Of a stretch of 6,189 nt of DNA, positions 1 through 5,700 are shown piece after piece. A program made the position numbers and the translations under genes. The notes beneath the pieces were generated by a model. That model did no database searches and was not told the DNA's origin. It was given only the letters and a program-made list of their open reading frames with translations. The DNA lies in the NCBI RefSeq assembly GCF_015550425.1, contig NZ_JADNAT010000045.1, forward strand, positions 1 to 6,189. The letters run 5' to 3'. How positions within the stretch are numbered: the stretch's first letter is position 1; each line of letters opens with the position of its first letter. The DNA is from Clostridium sp. 1001275B_160808_H3. GTDB taxonomy: Bacteria; Bacillota; Clostridia; Clostridiales; Clostridiaceae.

Positions 1-79
1 ACTTCACTTCTTATTTTTTCCATATAAAATTAAGTTTAATCACTGCCATCTGCCGTCGCTTTTAGCGATTTAGTTCTAT
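1..79. repeat. Left copy of 79-bp perfect terminal inverted repeat
   Basis: Positions 1-79 are the exact reverse complement of 6111-6189, with no mismatch; identity stops at position 80. The repeat is richer in G+C in its inner half (about 41-68) than the surrounding DNA and contains a short internal hairpin, tcgct-aaa-agcga on the minus strand. It holds no reading frame. It could be the end of a transposon-like element, one arm of an invertible segment, or a multi-copy repeat (for example rRNA-flanking DNA) at which an assembly stopped. Confidence 0.95.
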
Positions 80-98
80 TTCTAAATTACGCACTAAA

Positions 99-134
99 AA
101 ATACCGCATATCCATTTTGAATTATACGGCATTT
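99..134 (-). terminator. Hairpin repeat A, terminator-like, after the TIGR04076 gene
   Basis: The arms are 99-110 and 123-134, built around ataccgcata and tatacggcat. The two A:C mismatches on the plus strand become G:U pairs in a minus-strand transcript, so the structure fits RNA from the minus strand. There the stem is followed by a run of six U (plus-strand A's at 96-101), as in an intrinsic terminator. It lies downstream of the gene at 257-604. A second, simpler stem (ctgaaat/atttcag, 203-222) lies between that gene and this one. Sequence similarity to copies B and C extends beyond the stem. Confidence 0.6.
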
Positions 135-256
135 TCATTAATTTAATATTTAATTTTATATTAGTAATATTTATAAATTAGTTATTTAATTTAATAGATA
201 AACTGAAATTTATATATTTCAGCCTATTTTCAAACTAAACACAATAAAAACTAAAA

Positions 257-604
257 TCAATCGAAAAACTTCCCCTTGTAAAAATTCTCATTTCCAAGTT
301 TCTTTGCTGTCAATCTGAACATAACGCAACCATCTGGACACACAATATCCTTGGTATATTTTCCATTGCCACCGATGTTCTCTAAATCTCCACCACTTCT
401 GACAGCCTCCATAATTGGAAACATAATAATCATTACTTTGGAGCAAATCCCCTGCCCCTCTGTATTTACAGGACAGCCATAAGTACAGGTATACTTATCT
501 CCGACTTCCTCACCATTTCGGCAATACCGCTCTGTGTGGTCGCTACGAAGAAATCCTGTTACCTCAATCTCAAATTCATATTCCTCATCATACCATTTTT
601 TCAT
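257..604 (-). CDS. TIGR04076 family cysteine-rich protein
   Basis: This is a 115-residue soluble protein that I recognise as the TIGR04076 family, small conserved bacterial proteins of unknown function; the length fits. The landmarks are the N-terminal KKWYDEEYEFEIEVTG, a middle block with YTCTYGCPVN and GQGICSK, and a C-terminal DIVCPDGCVMFRLTAK. It has six cysteines (28, 40, 44, 54, 89, 93), two pairs in C-x3-C spacing (40/44 and 89/93), which could bind a metal; that is inference. There is no signal peptide or membrane segment. The ATG start has a strong ribosome site (ttggagggtaacc) just upstream. The gene stands out in base composition: 301-420 is about 41% G+C, against about 22-28% in samples of the neighbouring genes, which suggests recent transfer from a less AT-rich relative. 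An rRNA-leader-like repeat lies about 110 bases upstream. Confidence 0.85.
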   Translation of the reverse strand: MKKWYDEEYEFEIEVTGFLRSDHTERYCRNGEEVGDKYTCTYGCPVNTEGQGICSKVMIIMFPIMEAVRSGGDLENIGGNGKYTKDIVCPDGCVMFRLTAKKLGNENFYKGKFFD

Positions 605-710
605 GGTTACCCTCCAAATTCTAATTTATCGAGTAGTTTAATATTCAACTAACTCATATAATTCAATTATATATCAAATAAACAATAATTCTTATATGTT
701 TTAATGCCCA

Positions 711-756
711 ACTATTCAACTTTCAAAGATCAGATTTTCTTAATTAGTTCGCAATA
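711..756 (-). repeat. rRNA-leader/boxA-like repeat, copy 1
   Basis: This 46-bp sequence matches 6060-6105 at 42 of 46 positions in the same orientation. On the minus strand it contains tgatctttgaaagttgaata, which resembles the boxA region (TGATCTTTGAAAATTGAA) that precedes rRNA genes in clostridia. No rRNA follows: the next gene downstream is the TIGR04076 protein at 604, about 107 bases away. It may be a remnant of rRNA-flanking DNA or a working antitermination leader; the sequence alone does not decide. Confidence 0.6.
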
Positions 757-783
757 ATCTCAAATTTTTAACTAACTAAAAAT

Positions 784-817
784 CTATTATTTTATATCAT
801 GTAATTTAAAATAATAG
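784..817 (-). terminator. Possible intrinsic terminator after the small membrane protein gene
   Basis: This is a perfect 11-bp inverted repeat, ctattatttta at 784-794 and taaaataatag at 807-817, with a 12-base loop. On the minus strand the stem is followed by a short U-rich stretch (plus-strand A's at about 778-782). It sits about 28 bases past the stop of the gene at 846-1139. The stem is nearly all A:T, so termination strength is doubtful. Confidence 0.4.
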
Positions 818-845
818 CGTTTTAGAATAGAAATTTATATTGATT

Positions 846-1139
846 TTAAAATATACTAAAAAATGCACTATTTATAGATAATGTAACTATTAATACTGTA
901 AAACATATAGCTAATCCAACTCCAAGATTAGATCCAAAATTATTTTTAAATTTACGCCCTATAACTATAGATATTAAAAATAATATTATTGAAACTATCA
1001 TTGTTGGAAATGATACTCCAATTGCATGAAGTATTTCTTCACCTATAGAATTACTTCCTAAATAAGTGAATGAAAAGGCTATTCCAAATATGCTCAATAT
1101 TAATGATATAGTACCTATACCTACTCTTTTAATACTCAT
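846..1139 (-). CDS. Small three-helix membrane protein, paralogue of 5701-6000
   Basis: This is a predicted integral membrane protein of 97 residues with three hydrophobic segments (roughly residues 8-27, 42-61 and 71-94) and a basic loop (GRKFKNNFGS) between the second and third. It is clearly paralogous to the product of 5701-6000: both share the pattern ISLI-S-GI/V-FSFT, an S-IG-x2-IL motif, then FP-x4-SIILF-x-SI-x-IG. I do not recognise a named family or function. An in-frame ATG four codons upstream (1151) is possible and has an AAGGA about 10 bases before it. I prefer 1139 because the paralogue has attATG-GAGGaaatt-ATG at the same place, where the first ATG lies within the ribosome-site region; here that site has degraded to agagaaaca. 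The gene probably ends at the stem-loop 784-817. Confidence 0.75.
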   Translation of the reverse strand: MSIKRVGIGTISLILSIFGIAFSFTYLGSNSIGEEILHAIGVSFPTMIVSIILFLISIVIGRKFKNNFGSNLGVGLAICFTVLIVTLSINSAFFSIF

Positions 1140-1198
1140 TGTTTCTCTCATAATTTCATATTCCTTTTAAATATAATTATTTATTTAACTCAATATAA

Positions 1199-1855
1199 TC
1201 ACTTCTCTGCATTCTCAATAATTGATTCAACAAACATTGATATATCATCAGGTCCAAATACTTTGTTTGATAAAGATGTAACTTCTATTTGAGTATCTGG
1301 GTAAAATGACGACATAAAAGCTACACCTGGATCACTACCAGTAATATAATACTTTAGTATCTTATCTTCCCTTTTTATAATCCATACTCCATACCAATAA
1401 TAAACATCATATCTGAATTTTTAAACATTAGAATAAAATCTTTAGGTTCTCTAAGAAGATACATAGGAGTTTTTTCCCACAGCTCATGAAAATTACTTAT
1501 TGTATTTTCATCAAAATAATCTGGGGTTCCTGAAGTGTGTGTTAGTAAGTGATGTATAGTTACTCTTTTATCGAAATATGGTAGTTCTATATCTAAGTAA
1601 TCTTTTAATAATGTATCAAAAGTTATTACTTTACTATCAATTAATTTACATATATCTATTGCTGTAAATAGTTTAGCTCCAGATGCTATTCCAAAGCGTG
1701 TATCAATTGTATTTTTAATATTATTACTTATATCTGCAAGCCCAAATGATTCTTTTAAAAGCATATTTTTGTTTTCTTTAATTGATACAATTCCTGAATA
1801 GTCATTAATCTCATTTATTTTTTCTAAAAATCCTATTTATATCTTTATCTCTCAT
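1199..1855 (-). pseudogene. Serine hydrolase (beta-lactamase/class C PBP family), middle deleted and frameshifted
   Basis: The family (Pfam beta-lactamase, PF00144) comprises serine hydrolases and penicillin-binding-like enzymes, usually about 330-350 residues. The start is ATG at 1855 (MRDKDINRIF). A frameshift in the T-run around 1828-1832 joins this to the frame EKINEINDYSGIVSIKEN, which continues through the catalytic S-x-x-K motif (GIASGAKLFTA) and TIHHLLTHTSGTPDYF to KNSDMMF. There the frame stops at 1375-1377. Immediately after KNSDMMF a different frame resumes with YGVWIIKRED, then YITGSDPGVAFMSSF and ENAEK before the TGA at 1199. These are the family's C-terminal segments (GYGVWI, then the G-S-D-P-G block that replaces H-x-G). 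About 110-130 residues are therefore missing, including the Y-x-N catalytic motif. With two frame breaks and the deletion, the gene cannot make an active enzyme. The longest open piece is 1375-1764. Confidence 0.85.
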
Positions 1856-1926
1856 TACCTCAACCTATCAGTTTTACTATATTAGTTATACTATAAATAA
1901 TAATTAAAACTTAACCACTAAATTTA

Positions 1927-2415
1927 TTACTCATTTAAGATCATAACATCAAATTCAATTGCATTAATATGAGAAATTCTCATAAAAGAATAGACTTTTC
2001 TAAATCCTACTCTTTCATATACTTTTATTGCACGTTTATTGAAACTTGCTACTGTTAAACGAAATTCTTTCACATGAAATTCCTTTCTAGCAAAATCTAA
2101 CCCTATTTTTAAGAATTCCTCTCCAAGTCCTTGTCCACAAAACTCTGGATTTATTCCTAGCCCTATATCCATAATATTTTTGTTATCGTAAACACCATAT
2201 TTATGTCCAATTGGAACTTGAGCAGATCTACCAAAGCAATAGTATCCAACTATACTATTTCTCATATCTACTGCTGAATAATAATCCCCATTAAGAAGTT
2301 CCCTTATACAGTTATTATTTCCATCCAAACTATAAATTGAATAAGGTTCTTTATAAATCCATTTAGAAATCTTTCTTGCCTCACTATCAGTAACCTGCTT
2401 TATTATTATATTCAT
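1927..2415 (-). CDS. GNAT family N-acetyltransferase
   Basis: This is a complete cytoplasmic GNAT protein of 162 residues, the usual size. GNAT enzymes move an acetyl group from acetyl-CoA to an amine on a small molecule or protein; the substrate here cannot be told. Motif A is at about residues 82-108 (DIGLGINPEF, then CGQGLGEEFLKIGLDFA), where GQGLG forms the pyrophosphate-binding loop for acetyl-CoA. Motif B is NKRAIKVYERVGF at 126-138, the usual C-terminal signature. The start ATG follows tggggattatat, a weaker ribosome site. The TGA of an upstream remnant frame overlaps this start as ATGA, so the gene was probably once translationally coupled to a partner. Downstream, after about 70 bases, lies the broken serine hydrolase. 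Nothing in the gene itself looks damaged. Confidence 0.9.
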   Translation of the reverse strand: MNIIIKQVTDSEARKISKWIYKEPYSIYSLDGNNNCIRELLNGDYYSAVDMRNSIVGYYCFGRSAQVPIGHKYGVYDNKNIMDIGLGINPEFCGQGLGEEFLKIGLDFARKEFHVKEFRLTVASFNKRAIKVYERVGFRKVYSFMRISHINAIEFDVMILNE

Positions 2416-2571
2416 ATATAATCCCCACTTAAAAATTTTATAAAACCCTCTCTTATATACTCAAATCTTTTTACAATATGAATTTTATTTAATGGTTTTC
2501 TTTGCTCATCAAACCACAAGTACCATAGCTACATTAGTTATTCCTACAAATCTACCATTATTGTAGTTACT
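2412..2571 (-). pseudogene. Possible decayed gene, C-terminal remnant, overlapping the GNAT start
   Basis: A 37-codon frame without a start runs from 2525 to a TGA at 2412 and reads WYLWFDEQRKPLNK, then a charged, helical-looking tail (VKRFEYIREGFIKFLSGDY). Its TGA shares four bases with the start of the next gene (ATGA), the arrangement of a real upstream partner. A second frame just before it reads SNYNNGRFVGITNVA (2571 onwards), so a frameshift near 2525-2530 would join the two into one protein end. The amino acid make-up looks coding and not like random AT-rich DNA. I do not recognise the family. It could be chance, since only about 50 residues remain. Confidence 0.4.
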
Positions 2572-2579
2572 TTAAATAA

Positions 2580-2942
2580 TTATTTAGTAACTACAAAAGT
2601 ACCCTGATGAAAAATCATTTTCCAATTTCCATCAATATATCTCCATACTGAGCTACGAATTGATGACTTTTCACAATTATTTACTTCATATTTCTTTAAC
2701 ACCATATAAGTTGCTAATAAACAATCATCCGATAATTTTTTTAAATTAAAATTACTAATTTCAAAGGATACATTTTCTTCATAAAAGGTATCACCTGCTT
2801 TATATTTATATATTTCTCCAGTACTACAAAATTCAAAAAAATCTTCTGATAGTAATTCTTTTATTCTTTCTTTATCTTTTCTAACTTCAGGTTTTAATAA
2901 GTCATTTTCTAGTTTAAAAATTAAATCTTCAATACTATTCAT
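2580..2942 (-). CDS. NTF2-like / DUF4440 (SnoaL-like) protein
   Basis: This is a cytoplasmic protein of 120 residues resembling the DUF4440 group of the NTF2-like superfamily, single-domain cone-shaped proteins used as small-molecule-binding or enzyme scaffolds. It has two N-terminal helices (NSIEDLIFKLENDLLKPEV and KERIKELLSEDFFEF), then a beta-rich half ending in the family's typical SSIRSSVWRYIDGNWKMIFH and QGTFV. The substrate is unknown. A TTG five codons upstream (2957) could also start it, with ggaaag directly before it. I prefer the ATG at 2942 because MNSIEDLI matches where such proteins begin; neither start has a strong ribosome site. Single-gene NTF2-like and GNAT proteins are common in accessory gene stores, and here two GNATs flank it. 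Confidence 0.8.
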   Translation of the reverse strand: MNSIEDLIFKLENDLLKPEVRKDKERIKELLSEDFFEFCSTGEIYKYKAGDTFYEENVSFEISNFNLKKLSDDCLLATYMVLKKYEVNNCEKSSIRSSVWRYIDGNWKMIFHQGTFVVTK

Positions 2943-3070
2943 ATTATAAATATCCAACTTTCCATTTAATCTTTAATTTTTTATAATAAATTATAGCTAT
3001 AGATTTAAAAGAAGAAAGTGCAATTAAATTTTATTTACTTATCTTAATGTTTCAAAAATATGATAAAAGG

Positions 3071-3610
3071 TTAAGCAAAATACTCTGATTTTAAAATACT
3101 GTAATAAAGAATACTAACTTCTCTATTATCTAACAATCTCAATTTTTCTTTTCTTGTAAACCTATATTTAAATCCGCACTTTTCATTTACTCTTTTAGAA
3201 TTATTGTTAAAATCATAATGAGCACACCAAATTAAATCTAAATTCAATTTTTTAAAGCCATAATCAACTAAGCAATTTACAGCTTCAGGAACATAGGCAT
3301 TACCCCAATATTTAGGATTTAAAACGTATCCTATTTCCCTTTGAAATAAATCAGCTAAATTAATATCAGGCTTTCTCCTATGCAATCCAATGCTACCAAT
3401 AACTTTATTTTCAGATTTCAAAACTATAGCATAAGTTTCATTATTACGCATGAACATTTTTATTTTTTCTTTACTTTCATTTTCGTCTTTATGAGGTGTC
3501 CAACCAGCATTTGGCCCTACTAAATTACTTTTAGCATATTCATATAAATCTTTACTATCACTTTCATGCCATTGTCTTAATACCAATCTATTACTTGTCA
3601 ATTTTTCCAC
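3071..3610 (-). CDS. GNAT acetyltransferase, RimJ/RimL type
   Basis: This is a complete protein of 179 residues that begins with the characteristic TSNRLVLRQWHESDSKDLYEY of the RimJ/RimL branch of GNATs, the branch that includes ribosomal-protein and spermidine/amine acetyltransferases. The acetyl-CoA site is at about residues 92-112 (REIGYVLNPKYWGNAYVPEA); the usual G of YWGNGY is alanine here, a tolerated change in this loop. NNNSKRVNEKCGF at 135-147 is the motif B region. The substrate is unknown. The start codon is GTG, preceded at good spacing by atggggaataataa. It is unrelated in detail to the other GNAT at 1927-2415, so the two are not a recent duplication. About 320 bases of non-coding DNA separate it from the upstream gene. 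Confidence 0.9.
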   Translation of the reverse strand: MEKLTSNRLVLRQWHESDSKDLYEYAKSNLVGPNAGWTPHKDENESKEKIKMFMRNNETYAIVLKSENKVIGSIGLHRRKPDINLADLFQREIGYVLNPKYWGNAYVPEAVNCLVDYGFKKLNLDLIWCAHYDFNNNSKRVNEKCGFKYRFTRKEKLRLLDNREVSILYYSILKSEYFA

Positions 3611-3930
3611 TTATTATTCCCCATTTATCAATTACTTAATACAATTATAAACTAATTAACCATATAATTACATATATTTTCCTTAATATCTACCTATTAA
3701 ATTTTAAATAAAATATTTTACTAATTATCTATTATCAACTTTAAATTACTCTTCTTATATTCAATAGATTTCTTATATAATCTCCAAATTCTCATTTCAA
3801 TATAAAAAATACCGTATATTCACATTTGAATAATACGGTATTTCATAAAATAAAGTTTATATTTACTTTTTAGCAAATAAAATCAATTATATAAAACTAT
3901 ATTTTATTTATATAATTTATTTTGTATTCT
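3611..3930. other. 320-bp gene-free stretch holding hairpin repeat B
   Basis: I see no gene here. It contains hairpin B (3807-3843) and, on its minus-strand downstream side (about 3738-3806), sequence homologous to the DNA downstream of hairpin C (about 5540-5622), including ttactcttct and tttcttata. A 24-codon minus-strand frame from about 3800 (MRIWRLYKKSIEYKK) lacks a ribosome site and is probably not a gene. The rest is AT-rich with no further structure that I can support. Confidence 0.6.
3807..3843 (-). terminator. Hairpin repeat B, intrinsic terminator of the FakA-like gene
   Basis: The arms aaataccgtat (3807-3817) and atacggtattt (3833-3843) pair perfectly over 11 bp. On the minus strand the stem is followed by a U-rich run (plus-strand A's at 3804-3809). 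It lies about 90 bases past the stop of the gene at 3931. It is the best-paired of the three hairpin copies in the window. Confidence 0.75.
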
Positions 3931-4182
3931 TTAACCTTGTAGTCCATTTTCTTGGCGTTCCATGTTCTCAATAACTACATCATATATATCTCCTAAAGAG
4001 GCACAATATTCAAGTACTTTCCATGGAGTGTTTGTATGGAAATGAACCTTTACTAAGTCTTCATCACCAACTGCTAGTAAACAATCTCCTTCAATATTTT
4101 TAGTTATATATTCATTAATTGCATCTTCTGAAAGATCATGCCCTTCAATTAATAACTGAGTATCAAATTTATATTCTAGCAT
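3931..4182 (-). CDS. Stand-alone FakA/YloV (DAK-family) middle-domain fragment protein
   Basis: This 83-residue protein matches only the end of the middle domain of FakA/YloV-type proteins, the fatty acid kinases that work with fatty-acid-binding FakB (DegV) and are about 550 residues long. Visible blocks are YKFDTQLLIEGHDL at 4-17, like the GYxTxFLIEG of the family; GDEDLVKVHFHTNTPWKVLEY at 39-59, the most conserved stretch; and IYDVVIENMERQ at 66-77. The DhaL-type ATP-binding domain is absent, so it cannot be a kinase. Short proteins of this kind seem to be annotated in clostridia as 'kinase to dihydroxyacetone kinase'. Whether it is a working small protein or a relic is open, but the frame, start and ribosome site (aaaggagaataaaat before ATG) are all sound. 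It has its own likely promoter and a terminator, hairpin B. Confidence 0.8.
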   Translation of the reverse strand: MLEYKFDTQLLIEGHDLSEDAINEYITKNIEGDCLLAVGDEDLVKVHFHTNTPWKVLEYCASLGDIYDVVIENMERQENGLQG

Positions 4183-4227
4183 ATTTTATTCTCCTTTTAA
4201 ACTTCAATTTCAATTTATATATTAGAT

Positions 4228-4244
4228 AGGTAAAAATATTACCT
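4228..4244 (-). other. Small stem-loop in the 5' leader of the FakA-like gene
   Basis: The perfect short inverted repeat aggtaa-aaata-ttacct lies between the likely promoter (4262-4270) and the gene start at 4182, so it would be in the mRNA leader. It has no U-run after it, so it is not a terminator. It may be incidental. Confidence 0.3.
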
Positions 4245-4261
4245 TCTTATATTATGAATAG

Positions 4262-4270
4262 ATTATAACA
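4262..4270 (-). promoter_or_regulatory. Extended -10 promoter candidate for the FakA-like gene
   Basis: The minus strand reads TGTTATAAT, a full TATAAT box with the TGn extension. It lies about 80 bases before the ATG at 4182. No good -35 box is visible at 16-18 bases, which the extension can make up for. The upstream arm of a 12-bp inverted repeat (4289-4300) lies close to where a -35 would be. Confidence 0.45.
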
Positions 4271-4288
4271 TATTTTTCAAATTATATA

Positions 4289-4349
4289 CACTTAAAAGAG
4301 CATCTTGAAAATACTATATTTATTAATTCTATTTTATCTCTTTTAAGTG
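4289..4349. repeat. 12-bp inverted repeat spanning a gene end and a promoter
   Basis: Cacttaaaagag (4289-4300) and ctcttttaagtg (4338-4349) are perfect inverted copies separated by 37 bases. One arm is inside the last codons of the membrane protein gene ending at 4329; the other lies just upstream of the extended -10 of the FakA-like gene. The long loop and the absence of a U-run make it a poor terminator. It could be a pair of operator half-sites or an mRNA 3' structure. Confidence 0.5.
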
Positions 4350-4799
4350 CTGAAGATGTATTCCTATATGACCAATTCCAAGCATTATTACAGATATAAT
4401 CATCCAAATTACTTTTCCATATATACCAAGTAGCAAAAATGCAATAACAGGAAGCGTTGCTCCAGGAACAGGAATACCACAAAAACTACGATAGAAAACC
4501 ATTAAAGTATGCTCTCCTGTGAAATACCTAACCCAATATATTTCATATAGAATCATCAAAATTAATGATATAATAAGCCATAAACTCCACAAAGAAAATG
4601 TAGTAATATTGAAATCTGAAAAAATTAAAGCACAACCTGTCACCGCTACTTGTCCAACTCGCTCAAATATTAACAATATTTTATTTTCATTGCTATAATC
4701 ATAATTTTCTGGCTGATGCTTTGTCCATATAATATTAGGTATAAATAGCATCAACAAATAAATTAATCCTATATATGAAAATCCTAAATGTCCTAACAT
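4329..4799 (-). CDS. Conserved multi-pass membrane protein of unknown function
   Basis: This is a predicted integral membrane protein of 156 residues with four or five hydrophobic segments, at about 7-24, 43-61, 68-89, 112-127 and 130-148. Features that look conserved are the N-terminal LGHLGFSYIGLIYLLMLF; PNIIWTKHQPENYD after the first helix; LYEIYWVRYF at about 84-93; the motif FCGIPVPGATLPVIAF at 106-121 with closely spaced prolines and glycines; and GIGHIGIHLQH at the end, with two histidines in or next to the last helix. I know of similar uncharacterised clostridial membrane proteins but cannot name a function. The start is firm: ttggaggaaattct lies directly before the ATG, and an extended -10 promoter about 39 bases upstream gives a short leader. 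The gene is probably transcribed alone. Its final codons form one arm of an inverted repeat. Confidence 0.8.
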   Translation of the reverse strand: MLGHLGFSYIGLIYLLMLFIPNIIWTKHQPENYDYSNENKILLIFERVGQVAVTGCALIFSDFNITTFSLWSLWLIISLILMILYEIYWVRYFTGEHTLMVFYRSFCGIPVPGATLPVIAFLLLGIYGKVIWMIISVIMLGIGHIGIHLQHLKEIK

Positions 4800-4837
4800 A
4801 GAATTTCCTCCAAAATTTACTTTATATATTCAACTCA

Positions 4838-4846
4838 ATTATACCA
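4838..4846 (-). promoter_or_regulatory. Extended -10 promoter of the 156-residue membrane protein gene
   Basis: The minus strand reads TGGTATAAT, a perfect -10 box with TGn extension, about 39 bases before the ATG at 4799. The predicted leader is about 30 bases and holds the GGAGG site. The surrounding bases (aaaaaatggtataattgag) resemble those of the promoter candidate at 6035-6043 (aaaaatgatataattggg). Confidence 0.55.
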
Positions 4847-4973
4847 TTTTTTATGAAACATATTCCATATACTATTTATATGCAGTAAATAAAATTTACT
4901 TATCAGTTTCCATTAATACATAAATCAAATCCCCTATATTATTTTAAGTAACATTGATAGTATTTAAAGTAAT

Positions 4974-5210
4974 TTAAATTTGCTTCTTGTTATCAATTGC
5001 GTCTTTAACTTCATTTAATTTTTTAATAATTATGCATGTACATACTACAATAACTCCACATAATGTCATTAATCCTGTATATGTAAACATATGATAAGAT
5101 ATAGTAACAGCATCTCCTACAAATATAAATTGTCCTATAATTTGCATTATAAACATATTAAATATATAAAATAATACAACTGCCCCTATCCCTTTTAAAA
5201 TAGTATTCAT
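4974..5210 (-). CDS. Small two-helix membrane protein, function unknown
   Basis: This is a 78-residue protein with two clear hydrophobic segments, about 8-31 and 42-63, and a charged C-terminal tail (KKLNEVKDAIDNKKQI) that would lie in the cytoplasm. Both ends of the hairpin-like fold are therefore probably cytoplasmic. I do not recognise the family. It is unlike the other two small membrane proteins in this window. The start is supported by aagggggaatttga before the ATG. There is no obvious terminator between it and the next gene, but that gene has its own promoter candidate. The broken DUF6199-like gene lies upstream. Confidence 0.7.
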   Translation of the reverse strand: MNTILKGIGAVVLFYIFNMFIMQIIGQFIFVGDAVTISYHMFTYTGLMTLCGVIVVCTCIIIKKLNEVKDAIDNKKQI

Positions 5211-5326
5211 TCAAATTCCCCCTTAATTATAAAATATTCAATCTATCTTTACATCTATTATCTTTATACATTACGCTTAATTTTAAAAATTATTTTTTAT
5301 ATTATCAATATTATAGAACTATGTAT

Positions 5327-5564
5327 TTATATCCAATTAGGAATTGTAAACCAAATTACCACCTATATAATTACACTGCTTATTGTATTTACAATAAGAT
5401 AAAAATCACTTGGTTCTACATCTTTATATTTCCATCCCTCTGACATTTTCCATGATAATCTAGGATTAAATATATTAATTAGTAGCATAATACTAGCAAT
5501 TATTTTTATAAAAATAATTTCTCTGCCCTTTACTTAATAACCAATTTAAATTTACTCTTCTCAT
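5327..5564 (-). pseudogene. Broken DUF6199-like small membrane protein gene
   Basis: The core frame (5366-5488) contains FNPRLSWKMSEGWKYKD followed by VEPSDFYLIVNTISSV, which I recognise as the signature of DUF6199-type small membrane proteins (NPR-x-W-x-SEGWK-x-x-x-x-EPSD). The family has about 60-70 residues with a helix on each side of this block. Two defects are visible. The N-terminal helix (EIIFIKIIASIMLLINIF) is in the same frame but has no start: a TAA at 5534-5536 closes it, while the likely ATG at 5564 (MRRVNLNWLLSKG) is in another frame. On the far side an in-frame TAG at 5363-5365 interrupts the second helix, after which VVIWFTIPNWI continues to a TAA at 5327. A residual product of 41 residues from 5488 is conceivable but would lack both helices in full. 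Confidence 0.65.
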
Positions 5565-5622
5565 TAAAATTTCTTATATATCTAACACTTATTTTGTATT
5601 ATTCCTGAATTGCACACTAAAA

Positions 5623-5658
5623 AAATACCGAATATTCTTCTGGAATAGTACTGCATTT
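5623..5658 (-). terminator. Hairpin repeat C, terminator-like, after the first membrane protein gene
   Basis: The arms aaataccg (5623-5630) and ctgcattt (5651-5658) pair with one mismatch and one G:U in minus-strand RNA. The stem is followed by seven U (plus-strand A's at 5619-5625). It lies about 45 bases beyond the stop at 5701. It is the most decayed of the three stems, yet its flanks match copy A (about 76-185) on both sides and copy B on the downstream side. Confidence 0.55.
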
Positions 5659-5700
5659 TTATTATTTTATATTTAATTGGATATTCATAATATAATAAAT

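Noticed and set aside
2958..3070. Promoter candidate with ttgcac and tatagc/tataat upstream of the NTF2-like gene
   Set aside because: The TATAAT is 22 bases from the -35-like hexamer, too far, and the 16-base alternative has a poor -10. In DNA this AT-rich, such matches are expected by chance.
3729..3800. 24-codon minus-strand frame MRIWRLYKKSIEYKK... after hairpin B
   Set aside because: There is no ribosome site, it begins immediately after a terminator, and the DNA aligns with non-coding sequence downstream of hairpin C in a different frame.
4282..4482. 66-codon minus-strand open frame rich in Trp, Ser and Cys
   Set aside because: It overlaps the well-supported membrane protein gene (4329-4799) in another frame, has no ribosome site, and its composition is that of an out-of-frame reading.
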